Shown here: positions 36,562-48,903 of the stretch, in pieces | How positions within the stretch are numbered: position 1 is the first letter of the stretch | Layout: every line of letters starts with the position of its first letter | DNA from: Isoperla grammatica | Taxonomy: Eukaryota; Arthropoda; Insecta; Plecoptera; Perlodidae | Assembly: GCA_945910005.1 (NCBI GenBank) | Contig: OX246743.1 | Location: 13,374,587 to 13,438,586 of the forward strand | DNA length: 64,000 bases | Direction of reading: 5' to 3' | Made by a program: the position numbers and the translations under genes | The notes under the pieces: generated by a model | Told to the model about the DNA's origin: nothing | What the model saw: only the letters and a program-made list of their open reading frames with translations | Databases searched by the model: none

Positions 36562-38576
36562 TTTTTTTTTTTTTTTTTTTTTTCCATTAAATCCACATCT
36601 ACATCTGACGCCACCTAAGCCGAAGCTTATATGCGTCTATCTTTTCTTGTATTTGTGTTATCTCTTGCTGTTTTTCTTGAAGTCCGACCTTAGGAGTCCT
36701 CAAATTGGTAACCCTCCTTTGTCGTTGGTATTGTCTTTGCAATGTATTAGCTTCTTGTTCTTGATATTATTCTCCCTGTATATTTATTCATCTTCTTCTG
36801 CTCTTCGTAGTTTCTGTTTACTCCATTTCGGATGATTTTCCTTTGACTAGGCATAAATCGTTGCTTCTATGGTTGTTTTTGTTTCAACCTGATGAGGATT
36901 CATGTGCTTCTTCTGTGCTTTGCTTCCCCTCCAGTGGTCGCAGTGATCGTATTCCTTCTTCTGAGTGTTCAGCTCCTCTTCTTCTTCCAAGTTATGTCGT
37001 CTTCTCCACGATTCTTCCTCTCTTTTCTTCTTTTCACTGTCTGGTGGTTCTTGAGGAGAATACTTCTGCTGATCTTGATTTCCCTTCTGGTGATCGAACT
37101 GGTCATCTTCTTTTCTTTTTGAGTTAACTGGTCACTTTCCGGTTTCCTCTTCAAGTCGTAGCTTTCTGCCCCTCTGCGTCATTTCTTCTTATCGCTGTCC
37201 TCTGTTTCTAGGTGTTTTCCTGTTTCTTCTTCAATCTTTTGAACGGCGCTTGCTAATCTTCGATTCTTCTATTCTCCCTATTTTGTGTCACCAATCCTCA
37301 TCTTCTTCTTCTTCTTCTTCTTCTTCTTCTGAGTACACATCTGATTGATTTCGCTGTTTCCCTCTTCTTTTTGGATTTCTCTCTTGCATATACCCTCCTA
37401 CTTCATCTCTCGCATCCAGCCTGTCTTCTTCCAGTTCTTCTTGTCGGCGATTAAACACGTCTATTGCGAACTTCTCAAGTTGTCTGTAGTGATTTTTGCA
37501 ATTGAGCATCCCTCTAAAGTCTTGTAATCTCCTTGCTTCCTTAAGACGTTCTTCATTTAGATGTTCTTTCCTTATGTCCGAATACAGTTCGCAATCTTGC
37601 AGTACGTGCCAAATGTCTTCACGGTCTCCACATCTGCAAACATCATATTGTTCAAGTCCAAGTCTTCTTAGATTCGCTCGAAAAGGGCCGTGTCCTGTTA
37701 GCAGGAAGGTAAGTTGCAGACCTGGTTGAAACCATTCAATCCATGTAGCTCGTTCAATGGTTGATGGTATAAAACTGTGCGTTACTCTACCTTTCTCCGT
37801 TTGATCCCACAAGTCCTGCCATTGCTCTTCACATGTATCAGATTTTCTTCTATTCTCGCATCTTATGAATATTCTTCGTTCTCTGTTTAGCAGTCTCGTT
37901 GTATTACTTGTAATGTTACCACAGGTTTTCGCGATATTTTTCTTTACGAAGTATCTGAAACCTGATCTTGTAATTTCTAGATCTAGCGGTAGTTTTCCTG
38001 CGAGCACCTGTAACGCTGGAGTGGAGACAGTCCTGCAAGCTCTAGTGAGTTGTAGAAGTAATGACCTCTGTATTGACGAGATTATTTGCTGATTTCTTCT
38101 CTTGTTTATAGATGTCATCCAGACAGAGGCACCGTATGTTATTATGGGCACCGCTACCCTGTCGTAAAGTATTCCCATAGTTCTATGGTTTAACCCCCAG
38201 TTCTTTCTTGCAAGACGTTTTGTCATGGCAAATGTATTCAAGATCTTACTTCGTAGGTATTGCAGATGTGGTAAGAACGTTAGCTTATCATCCATCATGA
38301 GTCCTAAGTATTTGTATTTATTAACAAAACCTAGTGATGTTCCGCCGATCTTGATTAGAGGATTTCTATGTTTCGAGAAATGGCCCTTCATCACCATACA
38401 TTTGGTTTTACTTGTAGATATCGACATTTTGTGAAGTTCATTCCATTTCATGGACTTCTTTAGTACCGAATTTGCTTTTTCCTCTAGTTGCCGTCTCGAG
38501 TTGCCTTTGATTATTATTACCTTGTCATCCGCGTAGCAAATGGTGACTACGTCCTCGTCGTTGGTTTCCTCTTGCA
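36562..38576 (-). mobile_element. 5'-truncated R1-clade LINE fragment, unit 2
   Basis: Same 3' end and same TTGCA truncation as unit 1. T tract of 22 nt (36562-36583) followed by CC instead of C, which makes this the only unit with 2291 non-T bases. Private changes include an Ile-to-Lys change in the ORF2 remnant (ISD to KSD, near 37843) and GTCGTAAAG in place of GTCGTACAG near 38166. Confidence 0.93.
37288..38576 (-). pseudogene. ORF2 C-terminal remnant, unit 2
   Basis: 429-codon remnant beginning 11-12 residues before YADD, with no ATG at its edge. It carries one private missense change (RRISDT reads RRKSDT). The C-terminal finger CRCGDREDIWHVLQDC is intact and the acidic tail has nine Glu. 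Loss of the upstream polymerase motifs and the endonuclease makes it non-functional for mobilisation. Confidence 0.88.
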
Positions 38577-38874
38577 ATCCAAGCGCCTAACAATCTCCCC
38601 AATCTGGCTTTCGTCACGACACCATACTTGCGGCCCTCTTTGCAATCAAAACGCCTAACAATCTCCCTAATGTGGCTCTCGTTACACCTTCATACTTGCG
38701 GCCCTCTTTGCAATCCAAGCGCCAAACAATCTCCCCAAGGTGGCTCTCGTCACACCGTCATACTGGCGGCCCTCTTTGCAATCCAAGCGCCTAACAATCT
38801 CCCCAAGGTGGCTCTCGTCACACCGTCATACTTGCGGCCCTCTTTGCAATCCAAGCGCCTAACAATCTCCCCAA
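38577..38874 (+). repeat. Satellite bridge between LINE units 2 and 3
   Basis: 298 bp with the same monomer order as the bridge at 36264-36561. I saw no difference between them by eye. Confidence 0.92.
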
Positions 38875-40893
38875 TTTTTTTTTTTTTTTTTTTTTTTTTT
38901 TCATTAAATCCACATCTACATCTGACGCCACCTAAGCCGAAGCTTATATGCGTCTATCTTTTCTTGTATTTGTGTTATCTCTTGCTGTTTTTCTTGAAGT
39001 CCGACCTTAGGAGTCCTCAAATTGGTAACCCTCCTTTGTCGTTGGTATTGTCTTTGCAATGTATTAGCTTCTTGTTCTTGATATTATTCTCCCTGTATAT
39101 TTATTCATCTTCTTCTGCTCTTCGTAGTTTCTGTTTACTCCATTTCGGATGATTTTCCTTTGACTAGGCATAAATCGTTGCTTCTATGGTTGTTTTTGTT
39201 TCAACCTGATGAGGATTCATGTGCTTCTTCTGTGCTTTGCTTCCCCTCCAGTGGTCGCAGTGATCGTATTCCTTCTTCTGAGTGTTCAGCTCCTCTTCTT
39301 CTTCCAAGTTATGTCGTCTTCTCCACGATTCTTCCTCTCTTTTCTTCTTTTCACTGTCTGGTGGTTCTTGAGGAGAATACTTCTGCTGATCTTGATTTCC
39401 CTTCTGGTGATCGAACTGGTCATCTTCTTTTCTTTTTGAGTTAACTGGTCACTTTCCGGTTTCCTCTTCAAGTCGTAGCTTTCTGCCCCTCTGCGTCATT
39501 TCTTCTTATCGCTGTCCTCTGTTTCTAGGTGTTTTCCTGTTTCTTCTTCAATCTTTTGAGCGGCGCTTGCTAATCTTCGATTCTTCTATTCTCCCTATTT
39601 TGTGTCACCAATCCTCATCTTCTTCTTCTTCTTCTTCTTCTTCTTCTGAGTACACATCTGATTGATTTCGCTGTTTCCCTCTTCTTTTTGGATTTCTCTC
39701 TTGCATATACCCTCCTACTTCATCTCTCGCATCCAGCCTGTCTTCTTCCAGTTCTTCTTGTCGGCGATTAAACACGTCTATTGCGAACTTCTCAAGTTGT
39801 CTGTAGTGATTTTTGCAATTGAGCATCCCTCTAAAGTCTTGTAATCTCCTTGCTTCCTTAAGACGTTCTTCATTTAGATGTTCTTTCCTTATGTCCGAAT
39901 ACAGTTCGCAATCTTGCAGTACGTGCCAAATGTCTTCACGGTCTCCACATCTGCAAACATCATATTGTTCAAGTCCAAGTCTTCTTAGATTCGCTCGAAA
40001 AGGGCCGTGTCCTGTTAGCAGGAAGGTAAGTTGCAGACCTGGTTGAAACCATTCAATCCATGTAGCTCGTTCAATGGTTGATGGTATAAAACTGTGCGTT
40101 ACTCTACCTTTCTCCGTTTGATCCCACAAGTCCTGCCATTGCTCTTCACATGTATCAGATATTCTTCTATTCTCGCATCTTATGAATATTCTTCGTTCTC
40201 TGTTTAGCAGTCTCGTTGTATTACTTGTAATGTTACCACAGGTTTTCGCGATATTTTTCTTTACGAAGTATCTGAAACCTGATCTTGTAATTTCTAGATC
40301 TAGCGGTAGTTTTCCTGCGAGCACCTGTAACGCTGGAGTGGAGACAGTCCTGCAAGCTCTAGTGAGTTGTAGAAGTAATGACCTCTGTATTGACGAGATT
40401 ATTTGCTGATTTCTTCTCTTGTTTATAGATGTCATCCAGACAGAGGCACCGTATGTTATTATGGGCACCGCTACCCTGTCGTACAGTATTCCCATAGTTC
40501 TATGGTTTAACCCCCAGTTCTTTCTTGCAAGACGTTTTGTCATGGCAAATGTATTCAAGATCTTACTTCGTAGGTATTGCAGATGTGGTAAGAACGTTAG
40601 CTTATCATCCATCATGAGTCCTAAGTATTTGTATTTATTAACAAAACCTAGTGATGTTCCGCCGATCTTGATTAGAGGATTTCTATGTTTCGAGAAATGG
40701 CCCTTCATCACCATACATTTGGTTTTACTTGTAGATATCGACATTTTGTGAAGTTCATTCCATTTCATGGACTTCTTTAGTACCGAATTTGCTTTTTCCT
40801 CTAGTTGCCGTCTCGAGTTGCCTTTGATTATTATTACCTTGTCATCCGCGTAGCAAATGGTGACTACGTCCTCGTCGTTGGTTTCCTCTTGCA
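38875..40893 (-). mobile_element. 5'-truncated R1-clade LINE fragment, unit 3
   Basis: T tract of 27 nt (38875-38901), then the 3' UTR and ORF2 end, truncated at the common TTGCA (40889-40893). One private base was noticed in the 3' UTR: TTTTGAGCGGCG, where the other units read TTTTGAACGGCG, near 39559. Confidence 0.93.
39605..40893 (-). pseudogene. ORF2 C-terminal remnant, unit 3
   Basis: 429-codon remnant containing YADD, the post-polymerase region and the CX1CX7HX4C finger. Its protein sequence is that of the unit consensus. Like the other truncated units it reads Asn where the full-length element reads Ile, six residues into the remnant. It has no start codon at its edge and lacks the endonuclease. 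Confidence 0.88.
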
Positions 40894-41191
40894 ATCCAAG
40901 CGCCTAACAATCTCCCCAATCTGGCTTTCGTCACGACACCATACTTGCGGCCCTCTTTGCAATCAAAACGCCTAACAATCTCCCTAATGTGGCTCTCGTT
41001 ACACCTTCATACTTGCGGCCCTCTTTGCAATCCAAGCGCCAAACAATCTCCCCAAGGTGGCTCTCGTCACACCGTCATACTGGCGGCCCTCTTTGCAATC
41101 CAAGCGCCTAACAATCTCCCCAAGGTGGCTCTCGTCACACCGTCATACTTGCGGCCCTCTTTGCAATCCAAGCGCCTAACAATCTCCCCAA
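40894..41191 (+). repeat. Satellite bridge between LINE units 3 and 4
   Basis: 298-bp copy of the four-monomer flank, ending CCCCAA against the next T tract. Confidence 0.92.
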
Positions 41192-43210
41192 TTTTTTTTT
41201 TTTTTTTTTTTTTTTTTTCATTAAATCCACATCTACATCTGACGCCACCTAAGCCGAAGCTTATATGCGTCTATCTTTTCTTGTATTTGTGTTATCTCTT
41301 GCTGTTTTTCTTGAAGTCCGACCTTAGGAGTCCTCAAATTGGTAACCCTCCTTTGTCGTTGGTATTGTCTTTGCAATGTATTAGCTTCTTGTTCTTGATA
41401 TTATTCTCCCTGTATATTTATTCATCTTCTTCTGCTCTTCGTAGTTTCTGTTTACTCCATTTCGGATGATTTTCCTTTGACTAGGCATAAATCGTTGCTT
41501 CTATGGTTGTTTTTGTTTCAACCTGATGAGGATTCATGTGCTTCTTCTGTGCTTTGCTTCCCCTCCAGTGGTCGCAGTGATCGTATTCCTTCTTCTGAGT
41601 GTTCAGCTCCTCTTCTTCTTCCAAGTTATGTCGTCTTCTCCACGATTCTTCCTCTCTTTTCTTCTTTTCACTGTCTGGTGGTTCTTGAGGAGAATACTTC
41701 TGCTGATCTTGATTTCCCTTCTGGTGATCGAACTGGTCATCTTCTTTTCTTTTTGAGTTAACTGGTCACTTTCCGGTTTCCTCTTCAAGTCGTAGCTTTC
41801 TGCCCCTCTGCGTCATTTCTTCTTATCGCTGTCCTCTGTTTCTAGGTGTTTTCCTGTTTCTTCTTCAATCTTTTGAACGGCGCTTGCTAATCTTCGATTC
41901 TTCTATTCTCCCTATTTTGTGTCACCAATCCTCATCTTCTTCTTCTTCTTCTTCTTCTTCTTCTGAGTACACATCTGATTGATTTCGCTGTTTCCCTCTT
42001 CTTTTTGGATTTCTCTCTTGCATATACCCTCCTACTTCATCTCTCGCATCCAGCCTGTCTTCTTCCAGTTCTTCTTGTCGGCGATTAAACACGTCTATTG
42101 CGAACTTCTCAAGTTGTCTGTAGTGATTTTTGCAATTGAGCATCCCTCTAAAGTCTTGTAATCTCCTTGCTTCCTTAAGACGTTCTTCATTTAGATGTTC
42201 TTTCCTTATGTCCGAATACAGTTCGCAATCTTGCAGTACGTGCCAAATGTCTTCACGGTCTCCACATCTGCAAACATCATATTGTTCAAGTCCAAGTCTT
42301 CTTAGATTCGCTCGAAAAGGGCCGTGTCCTGTTAGCAGGAAGGTAAGTTGCAGACCTGGTTGAAACCATTCAATCCATGTAGCTCGTTCAATGGTTGATG
42401 GTATAAAACTGTGCGTTACTCTACCTTTCTCCGTTTGATCCCACAAGTCCTGCCATTGCTCTTCACATGTATCAGATATTCTTCTATTCTCGCATCTTAT
42501 GAATATTCTTCGTTCTCTGTTTAGCAGTCTCGTTGTATTACTTGTAATGTTACCACAGGTTTTCGCGATATTTTTCTTTACGAAGTATCTGAAACCTGAT
42601 CTTGTAATTTCTAGATCTAGCGGTAGTTTTCCTGCGAGCACCTGTAACGCTGGAGTGGAGACAGTCCTGCAAGCTCTAGTGAGTTGTAGAAGTAATGACC
42701 TCTGTATTGACGAGATTATTTGCTGATTTCTTCTCTTGTTTATAGATGTCATCCAGACAGAGGCACCGTATGTTATTATGGGCACCGCTACCCTGTCGTA
42801 CAGTATTCCCATAGTTCTATGGTTTAACCCCCAGTTCTTTCTTGCAAGACGTTTTGTCATGGCAAATGTATTCAAGATCTTACTTCGTAGGTATTGCAGA
42901 TGTGGTAAGAACGTTAGCTTATCATCCATCATGAGTCCTAAGTATTTGTATTTATTAACAAAACCTAGTGAGTTTCCGCCGATCTTGATTAGAGGATTTC
43001 TATGTTTCGAGAAATGGCCCTTCATCACCATACATTTGGTTTTACTTGTAGATATCGACATTTTGTGAAGTTCATTCCATTTCATGGACTTCTTTAGTAC
43101 CGAATTTGCTTTTTCCTCTAGTTGCCGTCTCGAGTTGCCTTTGATTATTATTACCTTGTCATCCGCGTAGCAAATGGTGACTACGTCCTCGTCGTTGGTT
43201 TCCTCTTGCA
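41192..43210 (-). mobile_element. 5'-truncated R1-clade LINE fragment, unit 4
   Basis: T tract of 27 nt (41192-41218). It is marked by a private change near 42972 (GTGAGTTTCC instead of GTGATGTTCC), which gives Asn for Thr in the ORF2 remnant. Same truncation junction as its neighbours. Confidence 0.93.
41922..43210 (-). pseudogene. ORF2 C-terminal remnant, unit 4
   Basis: 429-codon remnant, consensus except IGGNSLGF in place of IGGTSLGF about 40 residues after the YADD box. No ATG at the truncation edge, and no endonuclease or early reverse-transcriptase motifs. Confidence 0.88.
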
Positions 43211-43508
43211 ATCCAAGCGCCTAACAATCTCCCCAATCTGGCTTTCGTCACGACACCATACTTGCGGCCCTCTTTGCAATCAAAACGCCTAACAATCTCC
43301 CTAATGTGGCTCTCGTTACACCTTCATACTTGCGGCCCTCTTTGCAATCCAAGCGCCAAACAATCTCCCCAAGGTGGCTCTCGTCACACCGTCATACTGG
43401 CGGCCCTCTTTGCAATCCAAGCGCCTAACAATCTCCCCAAGGTGGCTCTCGTCACACCGTCATACTTGCGGCCCTCTTTGCAATCCAAGCGCCTAACAAT
43501 CTCCCCAA
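43211..43508 (+). repeat. Satellite bridge between LINE units 4 and 5
   Basis: 298-bp copy of the four-monomer flank. No private difference noticed. Confidence 0.92.
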
Positions 43509-45526
43509 TTTTTTTTTTTTTTTTTTTTTTTTTTCATTAAATCCACATCTACATCTGACGCCACCTAAGCCGAAGCTTATATGCGTCTATCTTTTCTTGT
43601 ATTTGTGTTATCTCTTGCTGTTTTTCTTGAAGTCCGACCTTAGGAGTCCTCAAATTGGTAACCCTCCTTTGTCGTTGGTATTGTCTTTGCAATGTATTAG
43701 CTTCTTGTTCTTGATATTATTCTCCCTGTATATTTATTCATCTTCTTCTGCTCTTCGTAGTTTCTGTTTACTCCATTTCGGATGATTTTCCTTTGACTAG
43801 GCATAAATCGTTGCTTCTATGGTTGTTTTTGTTTCAACCTGATGAGGATTCATGTGCTTCTTCTGTGCTTTGCTTCCCCTCCAGTGGTCGCAGTGATCGT
43901 ATTCCTTCTTCTGAGTGTTCAGCTCCTCTTCTTCTTCCAAGTTATGTCGTCTTCTCCACGATTCTTCCTCTCTTTTCTTCTTTTCACTGTCTGGTGGTTC
44001 TTGAGGAGAATACTTCTGCTGATCTTGATTTCCCTTCTGGTGATCGAACTGGTCATCTTCTTTTCTTTTTGAGTTAACTGGTCACTTTCCGGTTTCCTCT
44101 TCAAGTCGTAGCTTTCTGCCCCTCTGCGTCATTTCTTCTTATCGCTGTCCTCTGTTTCTAGGTGTTTTCCTGTTTCTTCTTCAATCTTTTGAACGGCGCT
44201 TGCTAATCTTCGATTCTTCTATTCTCCCTATTTTGTGTCACCAATCCTCATCTTCTTCTTCTTCTTCTTCTTCTTCTTCTGAGTACACATCTGATTGATT
44301 TCGCTGTTTCCCTCTTCTTTTTGGATTTCTCTCTTGCATATACCCTCCTACTTCATCTCTCGCATCCAGCCTGTCTTCTTCCAGTTCTTCTTGTCGGCGA
44401 TTAAACACGTCTATTGCGAACTTCTCAAGTTGTCTGTAGTGATTTTTGCAATTGAGCATCCCTCTAAAGTCTTGTAATCTCCTTGCTTCCTTAAGACGTT
44501 CTTCATTTAGATGTTCTTTCCTTATGTCCGAATACAGTTCGCAATCTTGCAGTACGTGCCAAATGTCTTCACGGTCTCCACATCTGCAAACATCATATTG
44601 TTCAAGTCCAAGTCTTCTTAGATTCGCTCGAAAAGGGCCGTGTCCTGTTAGCAGGAAGGTAAGTTGCAGACCTGGTTGAAACCATTCAATCCATGTAGCT
44701 CGTTCAATGGTTGATGGTATAAAACTGTGCGTTACTCTACCTTTCTCCGTTTGATCCCACAAGTCCTGCCATTGCTCTTCACATGTATCAGATATTCTTC
44801 TATTCTCGCATCTTATGAATATTCTTCGTTCTCTGTTTAGCAGTCTCGTTGTATTACTTGTAATGTTACCACAGGTTTTCGCGATATTTTTCTTTACGAA
44901 GTATCTGAAACCTGATCTTGTAATTTCTAGATCTAGCGGTAGTTTTCCTGCGAGCACCTGTAACGCTGGAGTGGAGACAGTCCTGCAAGCTCTAGTGAGT
45001 TGTAGAAGTAATGACCTCTGTATTGACGAGATTATTTGCTGATTTCTTCTCTTGTTTATAGATGTCATCCAGACAGAGGCACCGTATGTTATTATGGGCA
45101 CCGCTACCCTGTCGTACAGTATTCCCATAGTTCTATGGTTTAACCCCCAGTTCTTTCTTGCAAGACGTTTTGTCATGGCAAATGTATTCAAGATCTTACT
45201 TCGTAGGTATTGCAGATGTGGTAAGAACGTTAGCTTATCATCCATCATGAGTCCTAAGTATTTGTATTTATTAACAAAACCTAGTGATGTTCCGCCGATC
45301 TTGATTAGAGGATTTCTATGTTTCGAGAAATGGCCCTTCATCACCATACATTTGGTTTTACTTGTAGATATCGACATTTTGTGAAGTTCATTCCATTTCA
45401 TGGACTTCTTTAGTACCGAATTTGCTTTTTCCTCTAGTTGCCGTCTCGAGTTGCCTTTGATTATTATTACCTTGTCATCCGCGTAGCAAATGGTGACTAC
45501 GTCCTCGTCGTTGGTTTCCTCTTGCA
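43509..45526 (-). mobile_element. 5'-truncated R1-clade LINE fragment, unit 5
   Basis: T tract of 26 nt (43509-43534). No private substitution was noticed by eye, so this unit is the best stand-in for the unit consensus. Truncated at the common TTGCA. Confidence 0.93.
44238..45526 (-). pseudogene. ORF2 C-terminal remnant, unit 5
   Basis: 429-codon remnant identical at protein level to the unit 3 remnant. It holds the YADD box, the CX1CX7HX4C finger and the nine-Glu tail, but no start codon and no endonuclease. Confidence 0.88.
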
Positions 45527-45824
45527 ATCCAAGCGCCTAACAATCTCCCCAATCTGGCTTTCGTCACGACACCATACTTGCGGCCCTCTTTGCAATCAAA
45601 ACGCCTAACAATCTCCCTAATGTGGCTCTCGTTACACCTTCATACTTGCGGCCCTCTTTGCAATCCAAGCGCCAAACAATCTCCCCAAGGTGGCTCTCGT
45701 CACACCGTCATACTGGCGGCCCTCTTTGCAATCCAAGCGCCTAACAATCTCCCCAAGGTGGCTCTCGTCACACCGTCATACTTGCGGCCCTCTTTGCAAT
45801 CCAAGCGCCTAACAATCTCCCCAA
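45527..45824 (+). repeat. Satellite bridge between LINE units 5 and 6
   Basis: 298-bp copy of the four-monomer flank, ending CCCCAA against the T tract of unit 6. Confidence 0.92.
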
Positions 45825-47840
45825 TTTTTTTTTTTTTTTTTTTTTTTTCATTAAATCCACATCTCCATCTGACGCCACCTAAGCCGAAGCTTATATGCGT
45901 CTATCTTTTCTTGTATTTGTGTTATCTCTTGCTGTTTTTCTTGAAGTCCGACCTTAGGAGTCCTCAAATTGGTAACCCTCCTTTGTCGTTGGTATTGTCT
46001 TTGCAATGTATTAGCTTCTTGTTCTTGATATTATTCTCCCTGTATATTTATTCATCTTCTTCTGCTCTTCGTAGTTTCTGTTTACTCCATTTCGGATGAT
46101 TTTCCTTTGACTAGGCATAAATCGTTGCTTCTATGGTTGTTTTTGTTTCAACCTGATGAGGATTCATGTGCTTCTTCTGTGCTTTGCTTCCCCTCCAGTG
46201 GTCGCAGTGATCGTATTCCTTCTTCTGAGTGTTCAGCTCCTCTTCTTCTTCCAAGTTATGTCGTCTTCTCCACGATTCTTCCTCTCTTTTCTTCTTTTCA
46301 CTGTCTGGTGGTTCTTGAGGAGAATACTTCTGCAGATCTTGATTTCCCTTCTGGTGATCGAACTGGTCATCTTCTTTTCTTTTTGAGTTAACTGGTCACT
46401 TTCCGGTTTCCTCTTCAAGTCGTAGCTTTCTGCCCCTCTGCGTCATTTCTTCTTATCGCTGTCCTCTGTTTCTAGGTGTTTTCCTGTTTCTTCTTCAATC
46501 TTTTGAACGGCGCTTGCTAATCTTCGATTCTTCTATTCTCCCTATTTTGTGTCACCAATCCTCATCTTCTTCTTCTTCTTCTTCTTCTTCTTCTGAGTAC
46601 ACATCTGATTGATTTCGCTGTTTCCCTCTTCTTTTTGGATTTCTCTCTTGCATATACCCTCCTACTTTATCTCTCGCATCCAGCCTGTCTTCTTCCAGTT
46701 CTTCTTGTCGGCGATTAAACACGTCTATTGCGAACTTCTCAAGTTGTCTGTAGTGATTTTTGCAATTGAGCATCCCTCTAAAGTCTTGTAATCTCCTTGC
46801 TTCCTTAAGACGTTCTTCATTTAGATGTTCTTTCCTTATGTCCGAATACAGTTCGCAATCTTGCAGTACGTGCCAAATGTCTTCACGGTCTCTACATCTG
46901 CAAACATCATATTGTTCAAGTCCAAGTCTTCTTAGATTCGCTCGAAAAGGGCCGTGTCCTGTTAGCAGGAAGGTAAGTTGCAGACCTGGTTGAAACCATT
47001 CAATCCATGTAGCTCGTTCAATGGTTGATGGTATAAAACTGTGCGTTACTCTACCTTTCTCCGTTTGATCCCACAAGTCCTGCCATTGCTCTTCACATGT
47101 ATCAGATATTCTTCTATTCTCGCATCTTATGAATATTCTTCGTTCTCTGTTTAGCAGTCTCGTTGTATTACTTGTAATGTTACCACAGGTTTTCGCGATA
47201 TTTTTCTTTACGAAGTATCTGAAACCTGATCTTGTAATTTCTAGATCTAGCGGTAGTTTTCCTGCGAGCACCTGTAACGCTGGAGTGGAGTCAGTCCTGC
47301 AAGCTCTAGTGAGTTGTAGAAGTAATGACCTCTGTATTGACGAGATTATTTGCTGATTTCTTCTCTTGTTTATAGATGTCATCCAGACAGAGGCACCGTA
47401 TGTTATTATGGGCACCGCTACCCTGTCGTACAGTATTCCCATAGTTCTATGGTTTAACCCCCAGTTCTTTCTTGCAAGACGTTTTGTCATGGCAAATGTA
47501 TTCAAGATCTTACTTCGTAGGTATTGCAGATGTGGTAAGAACGTTAGCTTATCATCCATCATGAGTCCTAAGTATTTGTATTTATTAACAAAACCTAGTG
47601 ATGTTCCGCCGATCTTGATTAGAGGATTTCTATGTTTCGAGAAATGGCCCTTCATCACCATACATTTGGTTTTACTTGTAGATATCGACATTTTGTGAAG
47701 TTCATTCCATTTCATGGACTTCTTTAGTACCGAATTTGCTTTTTCCTCTAGTTGCCGTCTCGAGTTGCCTTTGATTATTATTACCTTGTCATCCGCGTAG
47801 CAAATGGTGACTACGTCCTCGTCGTTGGTTTCCTCTTGCA
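45825..47840 (-). mobile_element. 5'-truncated R1-clade LINE fragment, unit 6
   Basis: T tract of 24 nt (45825-45848). It carries the most private substitutions of any unit, at 45865, 46334, 46668, 46893 and 47291. It lies directly next to the full-length copy but is not closer to it in sequence: it shares the Asn-coding base found in all truncated units. Confidence 0.93.
46552..47840 (-). pseudogene. ORF2 C-terminal remnant, unit 6
   Basis: 429-codon remnant with three private missense changes: CRTVST reads CRTDST, the C-terminal finger reads CRCRDRED (Gly to Arg inside the finger), and ARDEVGG reads ARDKVGG. Three of its five changes alter protein, as expected for a sequence no longer under selection. 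No endonuclease and no proper start. Confidence 0.88.
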
Positions 47841-48138
47841 ATCCAAGCGCCTAACAATCTCCCCAATCTGGCTTTCGTCACGACACCATACTTGCGGCCC
47901 TCTTTGCAATCAAAACGCCTAACAATCTCCCTAATGTGGCTCTCGTTACACCTTCATACTTGCGGCCCTCTTTGCAATCCAAGCGCCAAACAATCTCCCC
48001 AAGGTGGCTCTCGTCACACCGTCATACTGGCGGCCCTCTTTGCAATCCAAGCGCCTAACAATCTCCCCAAGGTGGCTCTCGTCACACCGTCATACTTGCG
48101 GCCCTCTTTGCAATCCAAGCGCCTAACAATCTCCCCAA
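47841..48138 (+). repeat. Satellite flank of the full-length LINE (seventh bridge)
   Basis: 298-bp four-monomer segment preceding the poly(T) of the full-length element. It contains the near copy of the target duplication (CAATCTCCCCAA at 48127-48138). Confidence 0.92.
48127..48138 (+). other. Target-site duplication next to the LINE poly(A)
   Basis: CAATCTCCCCAA abuts the T tract. For an element on the minus strand, first-strand synthesis would have been primed by the plus strand ending ...CCCCAA (or ...CCCCAAT). Confidence 0.75.
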
Positions 48139-48158
48139 TTTTTTTTTTTTTTTTTTTT

Positions 48159-48861
48159 CATTAAATCCACATCTACATCTGACGCCACCTAAGCCGAAGC
48201 TTATATGCGTCTATCTTTTCTTGTATTTGTGTTATCTCTTGCTGTTTTTCTTGAAGTCCGACCTTAGGAGTCCTCAAATTGGTAACCCTCCTTTGTCGTT
48301 GGTATTGTCTTTGCAATGTATTAGCTTCTTGTTCTTGATATTATTCTCCCTGTATATTTATTCATCTTCTTCTGCTCTTCGTAGTTTCTGTTTACTCCAT
48401 TTCGGATGATTTTCCTTTGACTAGGCATAAATCGTTGCTTCTATGGTTGTTTTTGTTTCAACCTGATGAGGATTCATGTGCTTCTTCTGTGCTTTGCTTC
48501 CCCTCCAGTGGTCGCAGTGATCGTATTCCTTCTTCTGAGTGTTCAGCTCCTCTTCTTCTTCCAAGTTATGTCGTCTTCTCCACGATTCTTCCTCTCTTTT
48601 CTTCTTTTCACTGTCTGGTGGTTCTTGAGGAGAATACTTCTGCTGATCTTGATTTCCCTTCTGGTGATCGAACTGGTCATCTTCTTTTCTTTTTGAGTTA
48701 ACTGGTCACTTTCCGGTTTCCTCTTCAAGTCGTAGCTTTCTGCCCCTCTGCGTCATTTCTTCTTATCGCTGTCCTCTGTTTCTAGGTGTTTTCCTGTTTC
48801 TTCTTCAATCTTTTGAACGGCGCTTGCTAATCTTCGATTCTTCTATTCTCCCTATTTTGTG
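48159..48861 (-). other. LINE 3' UTR
   Basis: About 700 bp between the ORF2 stop (TGA at 48862-48864) and the poly(A) tract, repeated in every truncated unit. It is purine-rich on the element strand. No AATAAA signal was seen close to the tail. A 61-codon Lys-rich minus-strand frame at 48543-48728 and two or three plus-strand frames lie here; none resembles a known domain. A structured 3' end recognised by the reverse transcriptase is possible but was not assessed. Confidence 0.8.
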
Positions 48862-48876
48862 TCACCAATCCTCATC

Positions 48877-48903
48877 TTCTTCTTCTTCTTCTTCTTCTTC
48901 TTC
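48877..48903 (-). repeat. GAA trinucleotide tract encoding the ORF2 acidic tail
   Basis: Nine TTC triplets on the plus strand (GAA, Glu, on the element strand), followed by codons for DEDW and the stop. Unit 1 has ten triplets at 34987-35016 and all other units have nine. Length change here keeps the reading frame. Confidence 0.9.

Noticed and set aside
36264..38576. A genuine start codon for the truncated ORF2 remnants
   Set aside because: The apparent first residue is a TTG at the LINE-satellite join, and a TAG in satellite lies five codons upstream. No ATG is present at the edge.
38628..39152. Plus-strand 174-codon frame running from satellite through poly(T) into the LINE (Phe-rich)
   Set aside because: It depends on T-tract length modulo three, is broken in other units and is antisense to the element.
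34237..47840. Six independent 5'-truncated LINE insertions
   Set aside because: Identical 5' truncation, identical 298-bp flanks and identical core length require copying of one junction.
48543..48728. 61-codon Lys-rich minus-strand frame in the LINE 3' UTR
   Set aside because: Short, low complexity and without a recognisable domain. Its conservation among units is explained by recent duplication.
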